A stretch of DNA of 12,599 nt, from contig JAZGDL010000159.1 of assembly GCA_036477795.1 (NCBI GenBank), forward strand, positions 1 to 12,599. Direction: 5' to 3'. Positions 1-5,560 of this stretch are shown in pieces. This DNA is from JAZGDL01 sp036477795 (GTDB lineage Bacteria > Planctomycetota > Phycisphaerae > UBA1845). Position numbers and translations under genes: made by a program. Position 1 is the stretch's first letter. Each line of letters begins with the position of its first letter. The notes below the pieces were generated by a model. That model was not told the origin of the DNA, searched no databases, and saw nothing but the letters and a program-made list of their open reading frames with translations.

Positions 1-127
1 CCAGTCTGCTCCATTTGTGGCAGATTGGGATCAAACCGGCGACTGAACAATAGGAGCCGGATGAGCGGAGACGTTCACGTCCGGTTCTCGGAGGGCCTGG
101 GGGTGAGATTCCCCCGGGCTACTCGAC
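1..127 (+). mobile_element. 3' end of an inner group II intron (left part outside window)
   Basis: The last part of a group II intron enters from the left edge and ends at about 127. The call rests on a canonical domain V (54-87) followed by a domain VI (91-127) whose paired stem carries a bulged adenosine. Bases 1-53 should be the domain IV/V junction and perhaps the end of the intron's own protein; I could not decide which frame, if any, is coding there. The reading frame that runs through this stretch into the next feature is an accident of the RNA sequence and should not be read as protein. The intron's 5' end and its reverse transcriptase are outside the window, so length and class are unknown. 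Confidence 0.8.
54..127 (+). ncRNA. Group II intron domains V and VI, intact-looking
   Basis: Domain V (54-87) is a 34-nt hairpin. The lower stem GAGCCGG (54-60) pairs with CCGGTTC (81-87) and includes the catalytic AGC triad at 55-57. The upper stem 62-67/72-77 is closed by a GAGA tetraloop (68-71), of the GNRA type, with the usual bulge near 78-80. Domain VI has stem 94-103 pairing with 111-120, then an unpaired A121, then GAG (91-93) pairing with CTC (122-124). A121 is the expected branch-point adenosine. It lies 7 nt from a 3' end at 127 (…CTCGAC), which matches the AY ending of group II introns. Everything known to be needed at the 3' end for lariat splicing is present here. Confidence 0.85.
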
Positions 128-693
128 CGGTCATGGGGTTCACCGATGAACGCGACGCTCGGCGGGTGTTGGACGTGCTGCCGAAACGTTTCGGCCGGTA
201 CGGCTTGACACTTCACCCGGAAAAGACCCGACTGGTTCGGTTCCATCGTCCGTCACGACGTTCGGACCATAAGCGTCCAGCGTCGGATCGGGCGCCCGGG
301 ACGTTCGAACTGCTGGGATTCACCCATTACTGGGGTTTGTCCCGGACAGGCAACTGGGTGGTGAAGCGCAAGACAGCTCCGAGCCGCTTTACACGGGCGT
401 CACGGATGATAGCCCGCTGGTGCCGGCTCAACCGGCATCGCCCGATTGCCGAGCAACACCAGACACTACGCCAGAAATTGCGTGGTCACTTTGCGTACTA
501 CGGGATCACGTCCAACGCTTCGGCGTTGTGGCGGTTCCGGCGTGAGGCGACCCGCGCCTGGCACAAGTGGCTATCCCGCCGCCGACGTGCGGGGACCATC
601 CCGTGGCCGCGTTTCAACCGGCTTCTGGAGCGGTACCCATTGCCTCGTGCGGTAGTGGTCCACTCTGTGTACCGTCGCGCAGCGAACCCGTGA
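128..693 (+). pseudogene. ltrA: C-terminal part of an outer group II intron reverse transcriptase/maturase, interrupted by the inner intron
   Basis: About 188 codons of a group II intron-encoded protein. It starts with VMGFTDERDARRVL, the residues expected immediately after the RT-5 YADD box. It continues through RT-6 (GLTLHPEKTRL) and RT-7 (ELLGFTHYWG), the family-typical VKRKT, and the maturase X domain with LRGHFAYYGI and an arginine/tryptophan-rich segment. It ends LLERYPLPRAVVVHS…AANP at a TGA (691-693). There is no C-terminal HNH endonuclease domain. The codon at 127-129 straddles the inner intron boundary, so the exon begins at about 128. The N-terminal half, including YADD, should lie left of the inner intron, outside the window. 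The visible frame is clean. Without splicing it cannot yield a whole enzyme, so I class it as interrupted. Its own domain V is degenerate (700-732). Confidence 0.85.
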
Positions 694-699
694 CTTGAG

Positions 700-774
700 G
701 AACCGGATGCGTCAATCGCGCACGTCCGGATCTGCGGGAGCCCTGGGAGGGCAACCTCCCAGGGCCACCCAGCC
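700..774 (+). ncRNA. Domains V and VI of the outer group II intron, degenerate
   Basis: Seven bases after the maturase stop a second domain V-like hairpin begins. GAACCGG (700-706) pairs with CCGGATC (726-732) and TGCG (708-711) pairs with CGCA (719-722). Compared with the inner copy, the triad reads AAC instead of AGC (701-703), its partner at 730 is A so the pair is lost, the GNRA loop is absent, and the element is 33 nt long. Domain VI is a perfect 10-bp stem (741-750 with 755-764) with a GCAA loop and a possible branch adenosine at A767. The 3' end near 773-776 does not show the expected AY at 7-8 nt. The intron end is therefore approximate, and the RNA is probably inactive. Confidence 0.75.
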
Positions 775-837
775 AATCCCCACTCTTCACTCCTCCGCCG
801 ATTGACGCCGCTCCCGCGTTGGTGATACCCTCAGCAG

Positions 838-900
838 GGGGAAATTCAGGGGACATACACTTTAATTGGGAATTAAAGTGTATGTCCCCTGAATTTCCCC
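838..900. repeat. Perfect 30-bp inverted repeat with GGG loop (REP/BIME-like)
   Basis: The left arm 838-867 is the exact reverse complement of the right arm 871-900, separated by GGG (868-870). Each arm contains GGGGACATACACTTTAATT or its complement, flanked by GGGGAAATTCA. The length, perfect pairing and tiny loop resemble REP/BIME elements mobilised by TnpA_REP (Y1) transposases, as I recall them from planctomycete and other genomes. No transposase gene is in the window. As RNA it would be a very stable hairpin, but it lacks a T-run, so a terminator role is unlikely. Confidence 0.85.
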
Positions 901-921
901 TGAATTTCCCCGAATTTCCCC
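890..921. repeat. Short tandem repeat of TGAATTTCCCC
   Basis: Two perfect 11-bp units (890-900, 901-911) and a third lacking the initial T (912-921). The first unit is also the outer end of the inverted repeat, so the array looks like slippage or repeated insertion at the end of the REP-like element. It abuts the truncated gene fragment that follows. Confidence 0.8.
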
Positions 922-927
922 CCCGCA

Positions 928-1209
928 TTGACGGACGACCAGGCCGGCGACATCCAACGCGGCAAGGATTTCGTGCAACTCAAGAACGGCCCGTTCGATC
1001 TCGACCTGGTCTTCGCCCCCGACGGCATCGAACGATTTGAGGATGCCTGGCAACGACACGTTGACGTCGAAGGCTTTCCCGTGTGCCACATCGACGACAT
1101 CATCGCCAGCAAAACCGCCAGCAACCGCAGGAGGGATCGTGAATCGCTGCCCCGTTTGCGATCATTCCGCGAGTACTTGCTAAGACGCAAGGATATAGAT
1201 GACGGGTGA
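928..1209 (+). pseudogene. N-terminally truncated nucleotidyltransferase-like protein fragment
   Basis: A 93-codon frame opening at a TTG with no convincing ribosome binding site. It reads RGKDFVQLKNGPFDLDLVFAPDGIERFEDAW…VDVEGFPVCHIDDIIASKTASNRRRDRESLPRLRSF. The DLDLVF strand, the F-x-x-AW helix and the HIDDIIASK…(R)RD segment are what I recall from the C-terminal half of small nucleotidyltransferase-fold proteins related to AbiEii/MNT-type toxin-antitoxin partners. The N-terminal GG/GS motif and the first metal-binding aspartates, which would normally lie 40-80 residues upstream, are missing. The frame instead runs into the REP-like repeat, so it is most likely a remnant cut by mobile-element activity. 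Codon usage looks ordinary. The family call is from memory; that it is a fragment is an inference. Confidence 0.55.
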
Positions 1210-1225
1210 GCCAAGAAAAGCAAAG

Positions 1226-1283
1226 ACAGAAAAAGAAAAGGTGTCGGGCTGAATTCCTTGGTACGCGCAAACCATCCCGACAC
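1226..1283 (-). terminator. Terminator-like hairpin downstream of the minus-strand gene
   Basis: GTGTCGGG (1241-1248) is the exact complement of CCCGACAC (1276-1283). Read on the minus strand, the 8-bp stem with a long loop is followed by CTTTTCTTTTTC (1229-1240). That is the order expected for an intrinsic terminator of the gene ending at 1339. The 27-nt loop is large, but TGG (1260 side) and CCA (1272 side) could pair inside it. It may equally be a decayed copy of a dispersed repeat. Confidence 0.4.
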
Positions 1284-1293
1284 ATTTCCTCAT

Positions 1294-1314
1294 CGCCACC
1301 CACAAGGGGTGGCG
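1294..1314. repeat. Small perfect hairpin 25 bp after the minus-strand stop codon
   Basis: CGCCACCC (1294-1301) pairs with GGGTGGCG (1307-1314) around the loop ACAAG. There is no T-run on either side, so it is not a classical terminator, though it could protect the 3' end of the minus-strand mRNA. It looks like the short GC-rich palindromes scattered between genes in this genome (compare 5170-5191 and 6673-6694), though its sequence differs. Confidence 0.55.
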
Positions 1315-1338
1315 CTACAGCATAAGTCGACAGATCCT

Positions 1339-3276
1339 TCAGGGCCAGTGACTCGCGCCGAAACGGCGTCCGGCGAAGGCGGTTGCGGCGAAGGCAAGCA
1401 GGCCGGCCATTCCGGCTTTGCCTGCCTGACCGGCCAGGTTGGCGGGGATCGTTTCCGTAGAGCATTCCAACACCTTCACGTCGCAGGTCCTGGGTTCGCT
1501 CGCCCGACGCTTGCGCTCAAGTTCCTCCAGAAGTGATTGGTATCGAACGAGCTCCTGCTCCATGACAGCGAGTTGGCGTTGAGCGGCGGCGGTTGTGGAG
1601 GCGGTCCGGATGAATTGGTCGCTGGCGGCGATGGTTTCGGCCAAGCGGGGTTGCAGGGCGATGACTTGCTCGATGATCGTGCCGCAGTCGGTGCGAATGC
1701 GCTGCAGTTCTGATCGGGCGGCTTCGATTCTTTCTCGCCTGGTGCTTTCAGCCAGGGAGCGGGCCTCTGTTGCCAGTTGGGCATCGATGCCAGCGATAGT
1801 GTGGTTGATGCGTCGGCTGAGCCCGCGGGCGGACTTGATTGCGGAATCCAGACGAAAGTTGTTGCGGCAGGAAACGTCGGAGGCGATGAACTCAAACTGC
1901 CGGTGTTCGGCGGTCAGGCGGTGGAACGTACGCTTGACGTGAGCCACCAGGGCATGGTTTCGGGCTGCGTCGTCCGTTTGTTGGTCCAGAAGACGGGCTT
2001 GCTCGCTCATCTCCTCCAGCACGAGCCCGGAGCGATATGAATAGTCCGAGAGCAGTTCATGCAGCCGGGACTGAGCGGCGAAGACCCGCGGCGCGAAAGG
2101 ATCAATCGGCTCCTGACGCATCCTCACAAACGTCTCAGTCCACTTCTTGGCGAATGATGCTAATCTTTTCCGGAAGATCTCGGTGCGCTCAGCCAGACGA
2201 TTAACGCAACGGCGGTGAGCGGGTGAGGCGGACACAGCCTGGTCGGAAAGTCCGACGCGGGCCAGCCGGGCGGTCACGGCGATAAGCTTATCCAGGCGCG
2301 GAGAGGCGTTTTGCCACACCTGCTCGAGCTGCCGTCGGGCCAGCGTCAATTGCACACGTTGCTGCTTGATATCCTGCTGCAGGTCGGTCCGTTGTCGATA
2401 GGCGGATTGACGGGTCTGGGCGTCCACGCGCGGCTGTGGTATTTCATTTTCCATTCGCCGCACATGGTCTTGAACCGCCCGCTCGGCTCTTCGCAGGTCT
2501 TCGATGGCTTGTGCTTTGGCAGTGAGTTCCGCAAGAACCCGGTCTCGTGCTTGCGGCGGAGTGACGGTAAAGGCGGTGTTATCCTGCTGTTCGAGATTGC
2601 CACGCGACTGCTCCACTTGGGCTCTCAGTTGCGCCCCAATCTGTTCCAGGACATCGTAGGCCCCATCAGCCTCTTGCAGAGGATGTTCGGCGGATCGAGC
2701 CAGATGAGCCTCAAACTGCTCGGCGATTGTATCAAGCTCGTTGCGGGTTTGCCGGGCATCGCGTGTCGCGATGCTTAGGGCCAGGACGCGGCTCTGGCTC
2801 GTAGCAGTCACCCGCCACTGCGGTGAAACCCGTCCATCACGCTGGCCCTGCCACATAAAGTCGAGCAGTTGTCTGCGGCATTCGTCGACGGGGCCGGTGA
2901 CCTCGAAGAGCGCTGTACCGCGGTAGTGGTAATCGCCTGCGGTGGCGACCACGACCGCTACGCAGAGGGCGCACACCGCCGGCCAGAAGAACCGGAACCC
3001 GCTGGCAGTTCCCGCTGCGCCTATTTGCGCCGCCGATGCTCCTGTCGCCGGCTGGGCAGTAAGGGGCTGATCCGCCCGGCGTTCATGAATCCGCGTACGG
3101 GGAGGAGGGACGACACTGCGTGCGGGGGCCGTGTCCACGAATGTTTCCTGATGGATGTCGCCGAGCTTGGGGGGTGCCAACGGTGAGACTCCAGGATGTA
3201 CAACGCCGATTCTACGCGCCCGGGGTGTCGATAACAACCTGATGGCGCGTCCACGGTCGAATTGTGGCCGGGCCAT
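1339..3276 (-). CDS. Wzz/GumC-like polysaccharide co-polymerase-type membrane protein with long coiled coil
   Basis: A 645-aa protein. The ATG (3274-3276 on the complement) is preceded by AAGGAG at 4-nt spacing, so the start is well supported. Residues 1-92 are a Pro/Arg-rich, probably cytoplasmic tail. A hydrophobic helix spans about 93-113 (FWPAVCALCVAVVVATAG). It is followed by YRGTALFEVTGP, like the first strand of the PCP/Wzz periplasmic domain. Residues 190-590 are almost wholly charged helix with heptad-like Leu/Ala, that is, coiled coil. The end reads V-x-VLECSTETIPAN followed by an Ala/Gly-rich helix at 617-637, matching the closing strand plus second membrane helix of GumC/Wzz proteins. 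Such proteins regulate chain length or export of surface polysaccharide. No Walker A/B tyrosine-kinase domain is present. No glycosyltransferase or Wzx/Wzy gene adjoins it, so the role rests on topology alone. It could instead be another two-helix coiled-coil envelope protein. Confidence 0.6.
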   Translation of the reverse strand: MARPQFDRGRAIRLLSTPRARRIGVVHPGVSPLAPPKLGDIHQETFVDTAPARSVVPPPRTRIHERRADQPLTAQPATGASAAQIGAAGTASGFRFFWPAVCALCVAVVVATAGDYHYRGTALFEVTGPVDECRRQLLDFMWQGQRDGRVSPQWRVTATSQSRVLALSIATRDARQTRNELDTIAEQFEAHLARSAEHPLQEADGAYDVLEQIGAQLRAQVEQSRGNLEQQDNTAFTVTPPQARDRVLAELTAKAQAIEDLRRAERAVQDHVRRMENEIPQPRVDAQTRQSAYRQRTDLQQDIKQQRVQLTLARRQLEQVWQNASPRLDKLIAVTARLARVGLSDQAVSASPAHRRCVNRLAERTEIFRKRLASFAKKWTETFVRMRQEPIDPFAPRVFAAQSRLHELLSDYSYRSGLVLEEMSEQARLLDQQTDDAARNHALVAHVKRTFHRLTAEHRQFEFIASDVSCRNNFRLDSAIKSARGLSRRINHTIAGIDAQLATEARSLAESTRRERIEAARSELQRIRTDCGTIIEQVIALQPRLAETIAASDQFIRTASTTAAAQRQLAVMEQELVRYQSLLEELERKRRASEPRTCDVKVLECSTETIPANLAGQAGKAGMAGLLAFAATAFAGRRFGASHWP

Positions 3277-3425
3277 GGGACTCCTTCGCGATGGCTCAGC
3301 TAGTTCGTAAACTGACGCTTTGTTGATTGCAGCGTCCTACAGCTCGGTAAAGTGTAGACGTATAAAGATCGGTACAAATGATCACCTGCTGCCCGCATCG
3401 GCGGGCGATTCAACTGGTTTTGGGT

Positions 3426-3453
3426 TTGACAGTCGTTTCAGGTTTCCTATACT
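3426..3453 (+). promoter_or_regulatory. Sigma70-type promoter for the tRNA-Thr/tuf transcription unit
   Basis: TTGACA (3426-3431), a perfect -35 box, is followed after 16 bp by TATACT (3448-3453), which matches the -10 consensus at five of six positions. The predicted start is near 3460, about 176 nt before tRNA-Thr. It is the only near-consensus promoter I found on the + strand ahead of the whole cluster. Confidence 0.75.
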
Positions 3454-3525
3454 CGCGGGATTCTCGGCCAGGCTATGGGCCGGGAATAATGAGCCAACCC
3501 GTTGCGGGTATTGCACTTGCGGATG

Positions 3526-3566
3526 CCCGCGCTAGCGCGTTTTTTCGGCGCTGCGCGGCGCGCGGG
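3526..3566 (+). promoter_or_regulatory. Leader hairpin with T-run and a competing pairing (possible attenuator)
   Basis: The palindrome CGCGCTAGCGCG (3528-3539) is followed by T6 (3540-3545) and could act as a weak intrinsic terminator. The 5' half, CCCGCGC (3526-3532), is also complementary to GCGCGGG (3560-3566), which would enclose the T-run in a loop and prevent the short hairpin. The two foldings exclude each other. A regulatory role is inference; the local GC content makes chance pairing likely enough to keep confidence modest. Confidence 0.35.
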
Positions 3567-3635
3567 AAGGGAGTATGTGCGCAGGAGCGACCAAGAGTGC
3601 GACGGCGAGATTGAAACCGTGTCGACAGCAGACGC

Positions 3636-3708
<73 letters not shown>

Positions 3709-3788
3709 TTGGATCGATTTGTGGATCATAGGCAATTGCTTGTGGCCTCTTGGCGGCAGGGCAGCCATGATTGAGATGGTGGTCGCAG

Positions 3789-3848
3789 GGGCCGGTTGGC
3801 CCTTGTATTCCAATGACACCGTTGTGTCACTTCCTTGGAAGTGATTTT
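3789..3848 (+). promoter_or_regulatory. Three consecutive hairpins in the tuf leader, the last terminator-like
   Basis: Hairpin 1 is GGGCC-GGTT-GGCCC (3789-3802). Hairpin 2 is TGACAC-CGTT-GTGTCA (3814-3829). Hairpin 3 is TCACTTCC-TT-GGAAGTGA (3827-3844), followed by TTTT (3845-3848), the shape of an intrinsic terminator. Hairpins 2 and 3 share TCA at 3827-3829 and compete at that edge, so hairpin 2 could act as an anti-terminator. This spacer (3709-3919) lies between mature tRNA-Thr and tuf, where partial termination could set the tRNA to mRNA ratio. The structures are visible; the function is inferred. Confidence 0.45.
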
Positions 3849-3919
3849 CGATCGGCGAATAAGGCACTCAGCCACGCAGGTTCCATTACGTTGGGTTAGA
3901 GTGGAGGACAAGACAGGAA

Positions 3920-5128
3920 ATGGCCAAAGAGGTATTTCAGCGAACCAAGCCGCATGTGAACGTCGGAACAATCGGTCACGTGGACCACGGGAAGACTACG
4001 TTGACGGCGGCGATCGCCACGGTGCAGTCGTTCAAGGGTCTGTGCAAAGCGATCAGCTACGACGAAGTGGCGAAGGCGTCAGAGTCGCAGGGGCGCCGTG
4101 ACGCGACGAAGATTCTGACGATTGCGACAGCGCACGTGGAGTACGAAACCGAGGCGCGTCACTATGCGCACATCGATTGCCCGGGGCACGCCGATTATGT
4201 GAAGAACATGATCACCGGCGCCGCGCAGATGGATGGAGCGATTCTGGTGGTCTCGGCTGCTGACGGTCCCATGCCGCAGACGCGCGAGCACATCCTGCTG
4301 GCACGTCAGGTGAATGTGCCGTCTCTGGTGGTGTTCTTGAACAAGTGTGACCTGGTGGATGACCCGGAGCTTCTGGATCTGGTTGAGCTTGAGGTGCGGG
4401 AACTGTTGAGCAAGTATGATTTCCCCGGGGACGACGCCCCGGTGATTCGGGGCAACTCACTGGCGGCGCTGAATAACCCGAAGGATGCGGAAGCCACCAA
4501 GTGCATCGTGGAGATTCTCGACGCGATCGACAACTTCATTCCTGAGCCGGAGCGTATTCTGGACAAGCCGTTCTTGATGTCGGTCGAGGACGTGTTCAGT
4601 ATCAAGGGCCGCGGTACGGTTGGAACAGGCCGAATCGAACGTGGACAGGTCAAGGTCGGCGACGAGGTCGAAATCGTCGGTCTTGTTGCCGAGTCGCGAA
4701 AGACCACGGTTACCGGCGTGGAGATGTTCAACAAGACGCTGAACGAAGGCGTTGCGGGGGACAACGTCGGTTGTCTGCTTCGTGGTATAGGCAAGGAGGA
4801 GTTGGAGCGTGGGCAGGTGCTGGCGGCGCCGGCGACGATCACCCCGCACACCAAGTTCGAGTCTGAGGTGTACGTTCTGACCAAGGAAGAGGGTGGGCGG
4901 CATACGCCGTTCTTCAACGGATATCGCCCGCAGTTTTATTTCCGTACGACGGACGTAACCGGCAGCCTTAATCTTCAGGGCGATGTTGAGATGTGCATGC
5001 CGGGCGACAACATAGCGATGATGGTTGAGCTGGGTAAGCCCATCGCGATGGAGCAGGGCCTTCGCTTTGCGGTTCGTGAGGGCGGCAGGACGGTGGGTTC
5101 CGGCGTTGTTACCAAGGTTGTTGAGTAG
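3920..5128 (+). CDS. tuf: Elongation factor Tu
   Basis: A full-length 402-aa EF-Tu, the GTPase that brings aminoacyl-tRNA to the ribosomal A site. G1 is GHVDHGKT (19-26), G3 DCPGH (86-90) with the catalytic histidine at 90, and G4 NKCD (141-144). Domains 2 and 3 are complete, with GRGTVGTGRIERG and the end GGRTVGSGVVTKVVE. Two segments deviate from the E. coli type. Switch I/G2 reads RRDATKILTIATAHVEYE (59-76) in place of ARGITI…, with Thr67 in the position of the Mg-binding threonine. G5 reads GNSL (178-181) where SAL is usual. The first deviation resembles planctomycete EF-Tu as I remember it. The ATG at 3920 gives the expected MAKE start; GGAGG lies at 3903-3907, a longish 12-nt spacing. 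It follows tRNA-Thr and precedes rpmG. Confidence 0.98.
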   Translation: MAKEVFQRTKPHVNVGTIGHVDHGKTTLTAAIATVQSFKGLCKAISYDEVAKASESQGRRDATKILTIATAHVEYETEARHYAHIDCPGHADYVKNMITGAAQMDGAILVVSAADGPMPQTREHILLARQVNVPSLVVFLNKCDLVDDPELLDLVELEVRELLSKYDFPGDDAPVIRGNSLAALNNPKDAEATKCIVEILDAIDNFIPEPERILDKPFLMSVEDVFSIKGRGTVGTGRIERGQVKVGDEVEIVGLVAESRKTTVTGVEMFNKTLNEGVAGDNVGCLLRGIGKEELERGQVLAAPATITPHTKFESEVYVLTKEEGGRHTPFFNGYRPQFYFRTTDVTGSLNLQGDVEMCMPGDNIAMMVELGKPIAMEQGLRFAVREGGRTVGSGVVTKVVE

Positions 5129-5169
5129 GGCGCGCGAGATGGCGGTTGGACGATCCCACGTATTGCGCA

Positions 5170-5210
5170 CCCACGGATTGCAATCCGTGGGCTTTAGCGG
5201 GAATCCGTGG
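5170..5210. repeat. 22-nt perfect palindrome in the rpmG leader (copy 1 of a dispersed repeat)
   Basis: The half-site CCCACGGATTG (5170-5180) is followed directly by its complement CAATCCGTGGG (5181-5191) and then CTTTA. A further half, AATCCGTGG, occurs at 5202-5210. An identical 22-nt palindrome followed by CTTTA is found at 6673-6694. It is transcribed between tuf and rpmG and would fold into a stable hairpin; no U-run follows. Confidence 0.85.
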
Positions 5211-5253
5211 ACCAATCAGCGCTGCCCTGCCCGGCGCCGTCGGGGTGTAGATT

Positions 5254-5421
5254 ATGGCTAAGGCTGCAAAGCGTGAGTATGTGTGGCTTCAGTGTACGGA
5301 GACGGGCGACCTGAACTACCGCACCTCGGTGAACGTTCAGGGCGGATTGCCCAAGCTGCAGTTGAAAAAATACTCTCGTCGTTTGCGCAGGCGGACGATA
5401 CACAAGCTAAAGCGAAAATAG
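5254..5421 (+). CDS. rpmG: 50S ribosomal protein L33
   Basis: A 55-aa protein starting MAKAAKREYVWLQCTETGDL and running through NYRTSVNVQG and KKYSRRLRRRTIHKLKRK. The spacing of W-LQCTETGD-NYRTS and the basic tail match bacterial L33 almost residue for residue, and the length is that of the family. Only one cysteine (Cys14) is present, so it is the zinc-free form lacking the two CxxC pairs. The ATG at 5254 is the only start giving the conserved N-terminus; the upstream GGGG (5241-5244) is a weak binding site. It sits between tuf and tRNA-Trp, the usual position ahead of secE in many bacteria. Confidence 0.95.
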   Translation: MAKAAKREYVWLQCTETGDLNYRTSVNVQGGLPKLQLKKYSRRLRRRTIHKLKRK

Positions 5422-5444
5422 TGATTGACGACGAGACCGCCGGA

Positions 5445-5517
5445 AGGAGCGTAGCTCAATTGGCAGAGCACCGGTTTCCAAAACCGGCGGTTGGGGGTTC
5501 AAGTCCCTCCGCTCCTG
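5445..5517 (+). tRNA. tRNA-Trp (anticodon CCA)
   Basis: Acceptor AGGAGCG (5445-5451) pairs with CGCTCCT (5510-5516). The discriminator G5517 is the tryptophan identity base. The D-arm reads GCTCAATTGGCAGAGC. The anticodon stem CCGGT/ACCGG has loop TTCCAAA, giving CCA. The T-arm contains GGTTCAAGTCC. The 3' CCA is not encoded. It lies 23 bp after rpmG and 43 bp before secE, a widely conserved order, and is probably processed from the operon transcript. Confidence 0.97.
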
Positions 5518-5560
5518 GTTGCCGAAAACTTCATCGCGTTAACTAAAGTCGACAGTTGGA

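Larger units (their letters stand above)
3277..3635 (+). promoter_or_regulatory. Intergenic control region between the divergent gene and tRNA-Thr
   Basis: No coding frame with a credible start and family match was found in these 359 bases. They hold a 6-bp perfect hairpin, GCCCGC-ATCG-GCGGGC (3391-3406), a strong forward promoter (3426-3453), and a GC-rich leader with alternative hairpins (3526-3566). For the divergent gene only a weak minus-strand candidate (TACACT near 3343-3348) could be seen, so I do not annotate it. Confidence 0.6.

Noticed and set aside
25..126. Open frame in phase with the maturase, seemingly adding an N-terminus of about 34 residues
   Set aside because: These bases are the folded domain V/VI RNA of the inner intron; the peptide has no family match and the frame continuity is accidental.
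775..837. Possible target-site duplication (GATTGACG near 800, CATTGACGG near 926)
   Set aside because: Only about seven bases match at unequal distances from the element ends; chance is as likely.
4457..5215. Long antisense frame (252 codons) across tuf
   Set aside because: It is the complement of the conserved tuf reading frame in GC-rich DNA; no family resemblance and no binding site.
5161..5215. Palindrome after tuf considered as a tuf terminator
   Set aside because: It is followed by CTTTAG, not a T-run, and the same sequence recurs in the rplK leader, so a dispersed repeat is the better description.
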